A stretch of DNA of 64,000 nt from an uncultured Slackia sp. (lineage in GTDB: Bacteria; Actinomycetota; Coriobacteriia; Coriobacteriales; Eggerthellaceae): positions 1 through 64,000 of the forward strand of contig NZ_CAKTVX010000005.1 in the NCBI RefSeq assembly GCF_934630525.1, in the 5' to 3' direction. Every line of letters starts with the position of its first letter. Positions within the stretch are counted from its first letter, which is position 1. Below, one piece after another: positions 15,719-25,109 of this stretch. The position numbers and the translations under genes are program-made. The notes beneath the pieces are model-generated. The model saw only the letters and a list, made by a program, of their open reading frames with translations. It was not told where the DNA came from and made no database searches.

Positions 15719-18166
15719 ATGGAATCGTTCGAAATCGTTCTGCTGCTGCTTGGATGCGTTCTTGTTTCAAGCATTTTCGACCAGGTATTTTCCCGCTTGG
15801 CCATGCCGCTTGTACAAATCGCCCTTGGCGCGGTGGTCGGTTTCTTCATCGCCGAAGATCCGTCGGTGGTTATTTCCGATCCTGAGCTCTTCCTGCTCAT
15901 CTTCATCGCACCGCTGCTTTTCGACGAGTCGCGCCACGCCGACAAGGGCGCCCTTTGGAAAAACAAGGGGCACATCATTTCGCTCGCTATTGGCTTGGTG
16001 TTCATCACGACGCTCGTGGTCGGCTTCGTGCTGAACCTCATTGTGCCGTCCATTCCTCTTGCTGCCGCCTTCGCGTTGGGTGCCGCGCTCGGTCCCACCG
16101 ACGCCGCCGCCGTTGCTGCCATGGGCAAAGACGTCAAGCTCACCGATCGCCAAAAGTCGCTGCTTTCGGGCGAGGCCCTGTTCAACGACGCATCGGGCGT
16201 CGTGGCGTTCGAGTTCGCCATCGCGGCGGCCATTACGGGAACGTTCTCGCTGTTCAACGCGACGGCTACCTTCCTGTTCGACTTTGTTGGCGGCGTGGTC
16301 GTGGGCCTTGCGCTTGCCGCGATCGTCATGTTCGTGCTTGGCCGCGTGCGCGCGCTTGGCCTTGAAACGCCCACGGTGTTCTTGCTGTTTGAAGTGGTCA
16401 TGCCATTTTTCGCATACCTCACTGCCGAGCACTTCGCCGTGAGCGGCATTTTGGCTGTGGTCGCGGCCGCGCTGTTCATGAAATTCTACCCGAGCTCGCT
16501 TACCATCGAGTCGTCTCGCTACGCTGTGGCCAGCGAAAACGTGTGGGAGCTTATCGTATTCGTGATTAATGGCGTCGTGTTCGTGCTGCTGGGCATGAAA
16601 CTTCCCGAGGTTATTCTGCCTACATGGAACGCATCAGGCAGCCAGGGTGGCGCGTGGCTCCTTGTTCTTATCGTGCTTATCACGGCCATCGTGCTTGGCG
16701 TGCGTTTCGCGTGGGTCGTGGTCATGGAGAAGCTCACGCGCAACCGCGAGGGCATCCGTCCGAAAATCAACGCCGATTTCCTGCGCAACGCAGCCGTGGT
16801 CACGCTTGCTGGCCCGAAGGGCGCCGTGACGCTTTCGGTCGTTATGTCGCTTCCGTACTTCATTACCGCCACGACGCCGTTCCCCAACCGCGACTTGCTC
16901 ATCTTCCTTGCGTCGGGCGTTATCGTGCTCACGTTGCTCATCGCGAATTTCGTGGTGCCGCTGCTGGCTCCCGCTGAAGAAAGCGAAGGCGCGTCGCCGC
17001 GCTCGAAGGTGGAAGTCGACATCCTGCAGAACGTTATTGACGAACTTCTTGAGAAAGAAACGCCCGAAACAGCGGTGCCTACGCGTGTTACCGTGCAGGC
17101 ATATCGCGATCGTATGAATTTGGTGCGCGAGCGCGAGGTTTCCGACGACACGCTGCGCGGCATGCGCATTGATGTTCTGGGCGACCAGCTCGAATTCGTG
17201 CGCGAAAAAATGGCGTCGGGCGAGGTGAGCCGAGCGGCGGGCGAGCGCTATGCGAGTACGCTCCACCACGGCATTGACGTGCTTAAGCGCGGCTCGTATT
17301 CGAAGCTTGCTTCGACGCTTGGCTCGGGCGCTCCTATTGTGGCGGGCGCGGGCGTTGCGCCTGGCGCGGTTATCGCGCGGCCCGATTTGCGCAAGAAAGC
17401 CCCGTTCACATGGACGGTTCGCTTCATTGTGGACAAGGTTCGCGGTTCGAATATGACCGATGAATGCAAGCGCGAAATGTCGAAGCTCATCATTGCCGCC
17501 GAAGAGCACGCCTTGCAGTATTTGGAAAGCATGGAGCCCGCGCTCGATGCCGAAGGCCGCCATGCCGCGGGGCTCTTGAAGAGCGAATACAACGCTAACC
17601 TTGCGGCGTTGCGCTTGCGCGTGGCCCGCGTGGAGGCGGAAGCTGCCGCCGAAGCTCGCGAGGAAGCGCGCGAGGCCGCTGAAGAGAAGTGCGCCGTGGC
17701 GCCCGATTCCACGGCGAAGCTCGAGGCCATAACGGGCATCGACATTCCGAAGGTCACTCCCGAAAGCAAGCGCGTGCTCGATGCCGTCGAGGTGCGCAAG
17801 GCTCAATTGGAGGCTGTGATGGAGTCGCCTTCCGAAACAGGCACGATTCCGTTCGTCGCGCCCGATTCCGATGATGCCGACCTGGCGACCAAGATGACCT
17901 CCGCGGCAAATGCTGTGGCCGATGCGGCATCGGCGGCTTCCGCTGCGCTCGCCGGCGAAGAAACGCATACGGGTCGCAAGGTGCGCGGCACGTTTTTTGG
18001 CAAGCGTCGCGTGAAAGCGAAAACGCGCGACATCGAGGCCGAGGCGCTTTCGATGGAGCTCGAACAAATTCGGCTCATGCGCGAGGCCGGCCGCCTTACC
18101 AACGCAGATGCACGCGAGCTGCGCGAAGAGGTATATATGTTGCAGATGGGCCTCGAGGCCAGGTAA
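15719..18166 (+). CDS. CPA1 family Na+/H+ antiporter with ~400-residue cytosolic tail
   Basis: Predicted monovalent cation/proton antiporter. Residues 1 to about 414 form the polytopic membrane domain with the NhaP/CPA1 hallmarks GPTDAAAVAAMGK and FNDASGVVAFEFA (the ND motif of the ion site). Residues 415-815 are soluble: charged, helical and partly coiled-coil, with Ala/Glu-rich stretches around 640-660 and a low-complexity region near 730-750. Bacterial NhaP proteins are usually 400-550 residues, so this tail is unusually long and probably regulatory. AAGGAG precedes the ATG. It is a stand-alone gene closed by a strong terminator. Confidence 0.88.
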   Translation: MESFEIVLLLLGCVLVSSIFDQVFSRLAMPLVQIALGAVVGFFIAEDPSVVISDPELFLLIFIAPLLFDESRHADKGALWKNKGHIISLAIGLVFITTLVVGFVLNLIVPSIPLAAAFALGAALGPTDAAAVAAMGKDVKLTDRQKSLLSGEALFNDASGVVAFEFAIAAAITGTFSLFNATATFLFDFVGGVVVGLALAAIVMFVLGRVRALGLETPTVFLLFEVVMPFFAYLTAEHFAVSGILAVVAAALFMKFYPSSLTIESSRYAVASENVWELIVFVINGVVFVLLGMKLPEVILPTWNASGSQGGAWLLVLIVLITAIVLGVRFAWVVVMEKLTRNREGIRPKINADFLRNAAVVTLAGPKGAVTLSVVMSLPYFITATTPFPNRDLLIFLASGVIVLTLLIANFVVPLLAPAEESEGASPRSKVEVDILQNVIDELLEKETPETAVPTRVTVQAYRDRMNLVREREVSDDTLRGMRIDVLGDQLEFVREKMASGEVSRAAGERYASTLHHGIDVLKRGSYSKLASTLGSGAPIVAGAGVAPGAVIARPDLRKKAPFTWTVRFIVDKVRGSNMTDECKREMSKLIIAAEEHALQYLESMEPALDAEGRHAAGLLKSEYNANLAALRLRVARVEAEAAAEAREEAREAAEEKCAVAPDSTAKLEAITGIDIPKVTPESKRVLDAVEVRKAQLEAVMESPSETGTIPFVAPDSDDADLATKMTSAANAVADAASAASAALAGEETHTGRKVRGTFFGKRRVKAKTRDIEAEALSMELEQIRLMREAGRLTNADARELREEVYMLQMGLEAR

Positions 18167-18226
18167 CAAGTGAAGCTTTGCGCGCGCCAGCTGCCTCGCG
18201 CTTCGACAGCTCGGGCGCCCGGCAAT

Positions 18227-18274
18227 CCAACGCCCCCCGCTTCGGACGCCGATGCGGGGGGCGTTGGCATTTTG
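18227..18274 (+). terminator. Intrinsic terminator of antiporter gene
   Basis: CCAACGCCCCCCGC (18227-18240) pairs perfectly with GCGGGGGGCGTTGG (18254-18267), followed by CATTTTG. It sits between convergent genes. Confidence 0.85.
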
Positions 18275-18334
18275 TCGCTCGCGATGCCCGCGCTGTCCAG
18301 AGTGCCGCTTTGACCAGCGCCCTTCTGCGAGACG

Positions 18335-19852
18335 CTAGTTCTCGGTCGCTTCTTCCACCATGCTGATGAGCTCTTGCTGGGAATGCACGTCGAGCTTCGC
18401 GTAAATATGGCGCACGTGGGTTTTTACCGTGTTGTGCGACAGCACGAGCTTTTCCTGAATGACGGGGCTCGTGCGTCCGCGCGCAAGCAGCTCGAATACC
18501 TCGGTTTCGCGCGCGGTGAGGCGATGCTTCTCGGCAACGGCGGCGCAGGCGGTTTCGAACGCGGTGTCGTCCGATTTTTGCTGAAGGTCTTCCGCAGGTT
18601 CAGCTTCTTCAGCGAGCTGCGCTGCGGCTTCTTCGCCGTTCGCGTTCTTCATAAGGCTTTCTGTATGGGCGGGAGTAATGCCCTCGATGGTTTCGGCGAA
18701 GCTGTAATTGCGCATGCCGACATAGTTGTATGCGACGAACGCGAACGTAATGGCCATGGTAATCCATGCGGCGACGGTCGCGTTGCTTGCGGATATCCCA
18801 TTAACGAGCTGCGCGATGGGCGCACCAATGCCAATGCCGAGCCACTGCGTGGCCAGAATCGAGGCGGAAACGGCGACTGCGCCCAGTTTGTTTCGCGCGC
18901 CAACGGCGGCGATGAAGCAGTACATGAGCACGTTGAACAGGTCGGACCCCGCGCCGAGAAGCGTGCCGTGAGCTTGCATGTTGAACGGGTCGGCGCCGCC
19001 GAAAAGCAGCAGCGGCGTCGTGAGGAAGCCGGCAAATACGAGCAGCATCGACCCCCGATAAAGCGCGTCGGTGGAAATCGAGCCTCGCGCCACAACGGTG
19101 ATGAGCGCAATCGTCACGGGAACGAATGAGATGAGCGTTCCGGCGGCGGAAAGCTCGTTTTTCGCTCCGCCAAGCGCGAAGCCGCACGCGATGTTGAACA
19201 GCAGAATCGAGACGAACGCAAGGCTCGAGAACGACACATAGGAAGAAGGGCTCGTGATATTGAGCACGGTGGGGGCCGTGGAATCGTGGATGCTATTGAG
19301 AATTTCACGGGCGCCGCGACGAATGAACAAATAGCTTGCGACGAGCGCCGTGACGAAGGCTACGGTTGCCAGGCCCATGGAAGAGGGAAGTCCGAGCGCC
19401 ATAAGACCGCAGCGAAACGCGTATTCCAAAACGAACCCTGCAGGAACGGCGATCATGGCGCGCGTCGCTCCTAAGTTGGCAAGCCCGATGCCGGTGAGCA
19501 CGGCGAGCCATGCGCTGCCAAGGCCGCCAAAGGGAGCGCCAAGAAGGAGCAACGTCGTATTGTTGGTAAGAACGCCTATATAAAGAAGAATCGCCGCGCC
19601 GACGGTAGATGCCAGGCATGCTGCCGACCATACGCTCTCTCGCATGAGCGAAGGGCGCACGTAGGCCGCCACGGCAACAGCGATAGAAAATGCCGCACCG
19701 CAGTACGTCGATATTTCACGAGCGGGCGGCATAATGAGCGCCACGTTCGGAAAAAGCATCGAGTTGACGATGAATGACGAGAGCAACGCAAGCGTGAGTG
19801 CAGCGCATACGCGAAGTGTTGCTGGCGCGGCAACGCGTTCAGTAGTATCCAT
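18335..19852 (-). CDS. LuxR-family regulator with polytopic membrane domain
   Basis: A 505-residue protein. About 400 residues form some twelve hydrophobic helices (MFS-like), then an acidic linker, and a C-terminal LuxR/FixJ helix-turn-helix (LTARETEVFELLARGR ... HNTVKTHVRHIYAKLDV). This membrane-bound one-component design is characteristic of Eggerthellaceae, where such genes typically adjoin Tat-exported flavin reductases, as here. It is divergent from the flavoprotein at 20065. GGAGGG eight bases upstream selects ATG 19852 over the longer frame. Likely role: sense a small molecule at the membrane and activate the neighbouring reductase gene (inference). Confidence 0.88.
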   Translation of the reverse strand: MDTTERVAAPATLRVCAALTLALLSSFIVNSMLFPNVALIMPPAREISTYCGAAFSIAVAVAAYVRPSLMRESVWSAACLASTVGAAILLYIGVLTNNTTLLLLGAPFGGLGSAWLAVLTGIGLANLGATRAMIAVPAGFVLEYAFRCGLMALGLPSSMGLATVAFVTALVASYLFIRRGAREILNSIHDSTAPTVLNITSPSSYVSFSSLAFVSILLFNIACGFALGGAKNELSAAGTLISFVPVTIALITVVARGSISTDALYRGSMLLVFAGFLTTPLLLFGGADPFNMQAHGTLLGAGSDLFNVLMYCFIAAVGARNKLGAVAVSASILATQWLGIGIGAPIAQLVNGISASNATVAAWITMAITFAFVAYNYVGMRNYSFAETIEGITPAHTESLMKNANGEEAAAQLAEEAEPAEDLQQKSDDTAFETACAAVAEKHRLTARETEVFELLARGRTSPVIQEKLVLSHNTVKTHVRHIYAKLDVHSQQELISMVEEATEN

Positions 19853-19910
19853 ATCTATTTCCCTCCGCGCAAAAGTGTATAGCAAGACGCTTGATTAGTC
19901 TGCTGAAAAT

Positions 19911-19940
19911 CTCACCCTCTGAAGGCTATTTTGAGGTGAG
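19911..19940. promoter_or_regulatory. Inverted repeat between regulator and flavoprotein
   Basis: CTCACCcTC and GAGGTGAG (8 paired bases with one bulged C) about 15 bases apart, centred between the divergent LuxR-type regulator and flavoprotein genes. It is a candidate operator only. Confidence 0.3.
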
Positions 19941-20064
19941 CGATATACGAAATGCCTGTTCAGAGGTGCCTTTATGAACTTCGCGGCCAAGGGGTGACGC
20001 AATGCGTCCGCTTCGAGCGTAATCTGCGAGCCACATTCGCAAATCAAACGAGGAGGGCGAAATA

Positions 20065-21780
20065 ATGGAAGAGAAAATCACGAACAAGGGCGTTTCTCGC
20101 CGCAACTTCCTTGCGGGCGCTGCGCTGGCTGGCGTTGCTGCCGCAGGCGCGGGTCTTGCTGGTTGTGCTCCGGCGGGCAACTCCGCTAAGGGCGACGCTT
20201 CGAAGGGCGCCGCTGCTGCAGAGACCGACGCTCCCGCATGGCTGGGCGTTGAGCCTGAGGTTGCTGAGTCTGATATCAAGAAGACCGAGGAGACCGACTT
20301 CCTTATTATTGGCGCTGGCACCGCGGGCATGTGCGCCGCTGGTACGGCTGCCGACCTTGGCATGAAGTTCATCCTTGCCGACAAGAACGACAAGGTCACC
20401 GAGACCCGCGAGTACTGGGGCATCGTGAACTCCAAGGCCGCTGTTGCTCAGGGCGGCGAAGTTGACGGCATGAAGCTGCTCAACGAGCTCACCCGTTACG
20501 CTTCCGGCAAGTGCAACCAGGACGTTATCAAGATGTGGATCGACGAATCCGCCGAGCTGTTCGACTGGATCGATCCTCTGATGCAGGCAGCTGGCAAGCA
20601 GGCTGTTGTCGATATGCCTCCCGCGCACGCAACTGGCGGCACCGACTACATGCTGCCTGTTCTGCAGCACATCTACCTCACCCCGTACTCCGCCCCCATG
20701 CGCAACGACGTTCTGCTCTCCCATGTTCAGGAGAAGTCTGCCGACAGCGTTCGCTGGGGTTACGACCTGGTGAAGCTCGTTCACGAAGAGGGCAAAGTTT
20801 CCGGCGCTATCTTCAACACCTCTGAGGGCTATGTTCAGGTGAACGCCAAGAACACCCTGCTCGCCACAGGCGGCTACCCGGCCAACCCGACCATGATGAA
20901 GGCTCTGCAGCCTGCCGCTGTCGGTTGCTGTACCGCTTCGAGCTTCAACCCTGCCGACACCGGCACCGGCCTGAAGGCTGGCCTGTGGGCTGGCGGCGTC
21001 AAGGACCCCGATCCCGCGCCGATGGTCTTCGACCGCGGCGCTGTCGAGGTTGGCGTTGACTGCGGTTACATCGGCAAGGGCGATGAGGCTGCATTCCCTG
21101 GTACCATCTTCCAGGAGAACATTGGCAGCCAGCCGTTCATGAAGGTCAACCGCAACGGTGTGCGCTTCGCTAACGAGTCCACCCCGTACGACACGCTCTG
21201 CTTCCAGGCTGCTCAGCAGCCCGGCGGCGTGTGGTGCTCCATCTTCGACGCCAATGCGCCTGAGGACATCATCCGCTTCTCGACCATCGGCTGCTCCGCA
21301 TTCGCCAACCAGATGATGGCCGCCGGCATGCCTCTCGAAGAGTTCGTCGCAACTTCCCGCGACGCTGGCTTCCTGAAGAAGGCCGACACCATCGAAGAGC
21401 TCGCTGACAAGCTGGGCTTCGAGGGCGAGTCCAAGAAGGCCTTCCTCGAGCAGGTCGAGCGCTACAACCAGCAGTTCGACGCTCAGGCCGACGACGACTA
21501 CGGCAAAGAGGCTTATCGTCTGTCCGCCATTCGCACCGCTCCGTTCTACGGCCTGTGGTTCGGCGGCACGCTGCTCACCACCATCGACGGTCTGCGCATT
21601 AACTCTGAGTGCCAGGTTCTCGATGAGAAGGGCGCTGCTATCGAAGGCTTCTATGCTGCAGGCGACGTTTCCGGCAGCTTCTTCAGCGGCAACTACCCCG
21701 AGTACATCGTGGGCGTTGCTTCGGGCCGTTCTTCGACCCAGGGCCGTCACGTCGCTCGCAAGCTCGGCGGCGACCTGTAA
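20065..21780 (+). CDS. Tat-exported FAD-dependent reductase, fumarate-reductase-flavoprotein family
   Basis: A 571-residue flavoprotein. The twin-arginine signal SRRNFLAGAAL (11-21) is followed by LAGC, suggesting a lipid-anchored extracytoplasmic enzyme. FAD-binding Rossmann motif GAGTAG at 83-88. The C-terminal FAD segment (GFYAAGDVSGSF ... GRSSTQGRHVARKLGG) lacks the HGxNRLGG element of true fumarate reductases, so the acceptor is probably another unsaturated or phenolic compound. No cytochrome or membrane-anchor subunit is nearby. Codon use is strongly biased to C/G-ending codons, suggesting high expression. GAGGAGGG precedes the start. Probably controlled by the divergent LuxR-type gene. 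Substrate unknown. Confidence 0.88.
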   Translation: MEEKITNKGVSRRNFLAGAALAGVAAAGAGLAGCAPAGNSAKGDASKGAAAAETDAPAWLGVEPEVAESDIKKTEETDFLIIGAGTAGMCAAGTAADLGMKFILADKNDKVTETREYWGIVNSKAAVAQGGEVDGMKLLNELTRYASGKCNQDVIKMWIDESAELFDWIDPLMQAAGKQAVVDMPPAHATGGTDYMLPVLQHIYLTPYSAPMRNDVLLSHVQEKSADSVRWGYDLVKLVHEEGKVSGAIFNTSEGYVQVNAKNTLLATGGYPANPTMMKALQPAAVGCCTASSFNPADTGTGLKAGLWAGGVKDPDPAPMVFDRGAVEVGVDCGYIGKGDEAAFPGTIFQENIGSQPFMKVNRNGVRFANESTPYDTLCFQAAQQPGGVWCSIFDANAPEDIIRFSTIGCSAFANQMMAAGMPLEEFVATSRDAGFLKKADTIEELADKLGFEGESKKAFLEQVERYNQQFDAQADDDYGKEAYRLSAIRTAPFYGLWFGGTLLTTIDGLRINSECQVLDEKGAAIEGFYAAGDVSGSFFSGNYPEYIVGVASGRSSTQGRHVARKLGGDL

Positions 21781-21792
21781 GTCTCGGTATAT

Positions 21793-21816
21793 GCCGGCGG
21801 TTTAATCGCCGCCGGC
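21793..21816 (+). other. GC-rich hairpin after flavoprotein gene
   Basis: GCCGGCGG and CCGCCGGC-type arms around TTTAATC, 13 bases after the stop codon and without a T-run. A second long imperfect stem follows (CCAAGCT at 21831-21837 with AGCTTGG at 21889-21895, then TTTTT). These may stabilise the mRNA 3' end ahead of the main terminator. Confidence 0.4.
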
Positions 21817-22019
21817 TCCGAGCCCAGATACCAAGCTTCGCTGGCCGCTTCTTTCGCCGACCCCTTCGGCTTAAGGCTCTCCTTGGCCAGCTTGGTTTTT
21901 GATATCTGGTTTCCGACGCCTGGCTTCCAATACCCGGTCCTGGCGTCTGGTTCCCTCCCTTTTTCCTCAAATAACTCGGGCGAGCCCCTTTCTTTCTCCC
22001 CAAGCTCGCCATTTCAATA

Positions 22020-22062
22020 CCGTTGCCCGCACTCCCTCCCTCCCCGCGGGCAACGGCTTTTC
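22020..22062 (+). terminator. Intrinsic terminator
   Basis: Perfect 11-bp stem CCGTTGCCCGC / GCGGGCAACGG with a pyrimidine-rich loop, followed by CTTTTCTGT. This is the strongest terminator of the flavoprotein transcript. Confidence 0.8.
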
Positions 22063-22116
22063 TGTATTGTGCGGCCGTGAAAGCGCCGGTCTAACAACCC
22101 CTCACTGAGATTTAGA

Positions 22117-22152
22117 AAGCCTCATTCGATTACCGTCGAGTGGGGCTTTTGC
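22117..22152 (+). terminator. Second terminator upstream of dnaK
   Basis: AAAGCCTCATTCGA and TCGAGTGGGGCTTT pair over 14 positions allowing two G-U pairs, with a TTACCG loop, followed by TTGCTG. The rest of the 670-base gap before dnaK holds only the promoter/operator listed next. Confidence 0.6.
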
Positions 22153-22261
22153 TGTGTGGGGCGACCCAAAACCACAATATGTAGGTATCACTCGTACATC
22201 TTCCCTATATGGGGCATATAAATAATCATTCAAAGTGACAGTTAAGTAACGTGCAAAATAA

Positions 22262-22282
22262 ATTGTCAGATAAGTTGACAAT
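22262..22282. promoter_or_regulatory. 7-N7-7 inverted repeat over dnaK -35 box
   Basis: ATTGTCA-N7-TGACAAT, perfect arms, overlapping the -35 hexamer. The geometry equals that of HAIR, the HspR operator (CTTGAGT-N7-ACTCAAG), but the bases differ. Since hspR is in the downstream operon, this is the best candidate operator for its autoregulation. Confidence 0.5.
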
Positions 22283-22303
22283 GAGGCACTTAGATTTTAT
22301 ATT
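22275..22303 (+). promoter_or_regulatory. Promoter of the dnaK operon
   Basis: Consensus TTGACA (22275-22280), 17-base spacer, TATATT (22298-22303), leaving a leader of about 140 bases before dnaK. Confidence 0.8.
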
Positions 22304-22449
22304 GCCAAATGTACCAAGAAGGCTCCAAGGCCGCGGAAAGAAAAAGCCGTGGGCTTCGAGCCAAACAAGCAAGGTAAGAACAGTCGGTGGCAATGCCACC
22401 AGCGGGGCTGCTGGATGCGGCTTCGTCAACGAGAAAGGGCTGAATAGAT

Positions 22450-24354
22450 ATGGGCAAGATTCTGGGTATCGACCTGGGCACCACGAACTCCGCGATGGCG
22501 GTTATGGAGGGCAATGAGCCCACCATTCTGGTGAACGCCGAAGGCGATCGCACCACTCCGTCGGTCGAGGGCTTCCGCAAAGACGGCGAGCGTGTTGTCG
22601 GCAAGGCCGCCAAGAACCAGGCTGTCACCAACCCCGAGAACACCGTTGCGTCTGTGAAGCGCTTTATCGGCCGCAGCTATGACGAGACCTCCGAAGAGCG
22701 CAAGACCGTCGCCTACAACGTGGTGAAGGGCAAGGATGGCCGTTCCGTCGTCGATATCGATGGCAAGGAATACACCCCCGAGGAAATTTCGGCTATGGTT
22801 CTGCAGAAGCTGAAGGCCGACGCCGAGAAGCGCGTGGGCCAGCCGATTACCGAGGCCGTCATTACCGTTCCTGCATACTTCAACGACGCTCAGCGTCAGG
22901 CCACCAAAGACGCTGGCAAGATCGCTGGCCTCGACGTGAAGCGTATTATCAACGAGCCTACCGCTGCGGCTTTGGCTTACGGCCTCGACAAGGTGAACAA
23001 GGATCAGAAGATCCTCGTGTTTGACCTTGGCGGCGGCACGTTCGACGTTTCCGTGCTTGAGCTCGGCGACGGCGTGTTCGAAGTTCTGTCCACCGCTGGC
23101 GACAACCACCTGGGCGGCGACGACTGGGACCACCGCGTCATCGACTGGATGGCCGACAAGTTCGCTGCTGACAACGGCGGCATCGACCTGCGCAAAGACA
23201 AGATGGCTCTGCAGCGCCTGAAGGAAGCTGCCGAGAAGGCGAAGATGGAGCTTTCCTCCACCACGCAGGCTTCCATCAACCTGCCGTTCATCACGGCTGA
23301 CGCTACCGGCCCGAAGCACCTCGACTACACGCTGACCCGCGCTGAGTTCGAGCGCATCACGAAAGACCTGCTCGACCGCTGCAAGCAGCCTGTTGAGCGT
23401 GCGCTGAAAGATGCCGATCTTGGCACGGGCGACATCGACGAGGTCATTCTCGTTGGCGGCTCCACCCGTATGCCGGCTGTTCAGCAGCTCGCTGAGACCA
23501 TGACGGGCAAGAAGCCGAACATGTCGGTGAACCCCGACGAGGTCGTCGCTATTGGCGCAGCTGTTCAGGGCGGCGTGCTTTCCGGCGATGTCGAAGGCAT
23601 TCTGCTTCTCGATGTCACCCCACTTTCCCTGGGCGTTGAGACCATGGGCGGCGTGATGACCAAGATGATTGACCGCAACACCACCATCCCGACCCGCAAG
23701 ACCGAGATTTACTCCACGGCTGCCGACAACCAGACGTCCGTCGAAATTCACGTTCTGCAAGGCGAGCGCCAGATGGCCAACGACAACAAGACCCTTGGCC
23801 GCTTCCAGCTCACCGGCATTCCTGCGGCTCGCCGCGGCGTGCCCCAGATTGAGGTCACGTTCGACATCGACGCCAACGGCATCGTGAACGTTTCCGCTAA
23901 AGACCTGGGCACCGGCAAGGAGCAGCAGATCACCATTTCCGGTTCCACGGCTCTGTCCGACGACGAAGTCGACCGCATGGTGAAAGACGCCGAGGCTCAC
24001 GCCGACGAGGACGCGAAGCGCAAGGAAGAGATCGAGGCTCGCAACAACTGCGACTCCCTCGTGAACGCTACCGAGACCACGCTCAATGAGCTGGGCGACA
24101 AGGTTCCCGCCGACAGCAAGTCCACGGTTGAGGCTGCTATCGCCGAAGCCAAGACTGCGCTTGAGGGCACCGACATCGATGCCATCAAGGCTGCCACCGA
24201 GAAGCTGCAGCAGGCAAGCTACAAGCTGGCCGAGGTTGCTTACAGCAACCAGGACGCTGCCGCTGCCGGCGCCGCGGGTGCTGCTCCCCAGCAGGATGAC
24301 GGCCCCATCGAGGCCGACTACGAGGTCGTCGACGACAAGAACGAAGGGAAATAA
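22450..24354 (+). CDS. dnaK: Molecular chaperone DnaK (Hsp70)
   Basis: A 634-residue Hsp70. The ATPase domain starts with GIDLGTTNSAMAV and contains the phosphate-loop VFDLGGGTFDVSVLE, VGGSTRMPAVQ and the interdomain linker VLLLDVTPLSLG-type segment (ILLLDVTPLSLGVETMGG). A substrate-binding domain, lid and acidic disordered tail follow. It works with GrpE and DnaJ encoded immediately downstream (3 and about 755 bases after its stop) in the actinobacterial order dnaK-grpE-dnaJ-hspR. Strong C/G-ending codon bias indicates high expression. Confidence 0.98.
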   Translation: MGKILGIDLGTTNSAMAVMEGNEPTILVNAEGDRTTPSVEGFRKDGERVVGKAAKNQAVTNPENTVASVKRFIGRSYDETSEERKTVAYNVVKGKDGRSVVDIDGKEYTPEEISAMVLQKLKADAEKRVGQPITEAVITVPAYFNDAQRQATKDAGKIAGLDVKRIINEPTAAALAYGLDKVNKDQKILVFDLGGGTFDVSVLELGDGVFEVLSTAGDNHLGGDDWDHRVIDWMADKFAADNGGIDLRKDKMALQRLKEAAEKAKMELSSTTQASINLPFITADATGPKHLDYTLTRAEFERITKDLLDRCKQPVERALKDADLGTGDIDEVILVGGSTRMPAVQQLAETMTGKKPNMSVNPDEVVAIGAAVQGGVLSGDVEGILLLDVTPLSLGVETMGGVMTKMIDRNTTIPTRKTEIYSTAADNQTSVEIHVLQGERQMANDNKTLGRFQLTGIPAARRGVPQIEVTFDIDANGIVNVSAKDLGTGKEQQITISGSTALSDDEVDRMVKDAEAHADEDAKRKEEIEARNNCDSLVNATETTLNELGDKVPADSKSTVEAAIAEAKTALEGTDIDAIKAATEKLQQASYKLAEVAYSNQDAAAAGAAGAAPQQDDGPIEADYEVVDDKNEGK

Positions 24355-24356
24355 TC

Positions 24357-25034
24357 ATGGGCAAGGACGGTAAGAACAAAGCCGCCCAGGAGCCTCGTGA
24401 GATTCCTATCGACGGCGCAGATGAAGTAACCGAAGGGGCGGCTGAAGCGGCCGCCCCGGCCCCCGAGGCCGAACAGGTTGAAGCTGCCGAGGCCACCGAG
24501 GCCGAGGCTGATTCCATCGAGGAAGAGGCTGAAGCGGTTGTGGCCGACGCTGAGCGCGTCGCCAAGGCCGAAGCTGAAGCGGCCGCCATGCGCGATAAGT
24601 ACCTTCGCCTTCAGGCGGAATGGGACAACTATCGCAAGCGCACGGCCGAAGAGGCTGGCGAGATGCGCGTTCGTGCTGCTGAAAAGCTCATGGGCGATTT
24701 GCTTCCCGTGATGGACGACTTCGAGCGCGCTATCGCGCACGCCGAAGCCAATGGCGATGCCGGCCTGCTCGACGGCGTGAAGGCGATTTCGACCAAGCTT
24801 TCCGAATCGCTCGGCAAGCATGGCCTTGAGACCATCGACCCCGCGGGTGAGGCGTTCGACGCGCTTGAGCACCAGGCCGTAGGCCAGGTCGAAGACGCGA
24901 GCGTGCCCGACGAGACCGTGGCGCAGGTGTACCAGAAGGGCTATCGCCTGGGCAAGAAGGTTATTCGTCCGGCAATGGTCACCATCTCCACTGGCGGCCC
25001 GAAGCGCGAAGTCGAAAGCGACGACGCAGAATAG
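24357..25034 (+). CDS. grpE: Nucleotide exchange factor GrpE
   Basis: A 225-residue GrpE that drives ADP release from DnaK. An acidic, Ala/Glu-rich disordered N-terminus of about 75 residues precedes the long dimerisation helix (LRLQAEWDNYRKRTAEEAGE). The conserved beta domain follows (GLETIDPAGEAFDALEHQAV ... VAQVYQKGYRLGKKVIRPAMV). It begins three bases after dnaK, so it is co-transcribed. Confidence 0.95.
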   Translation: MGKDGKNKAAQEPREIPIDGADEVTEGAAEAAAPAPEAEQVEAAEATEAEADSIEEEAEAVVADAERVAKAEAEAAAMRDKYLRLQAEWDNYRKRTAEEAGEMRVRAAEKLMGDLLPVMDDFERAIAHAEANGDAGLLDGVKAISTKLSESLGKHGLETIDPAGEAFDALEHQAVGQVEDASVPDETVAQVYQKGYRLGKKVIRPAMVTISTGGPKREVESDDAE

Positions 25035-25109
25035 TATGTATTGGAAGGCGGGCACAGTGCTCGCCTTCTTTGTAGAAATTGCACGTCAGAATAAAAGGAG
25101 GTGGCGCAG

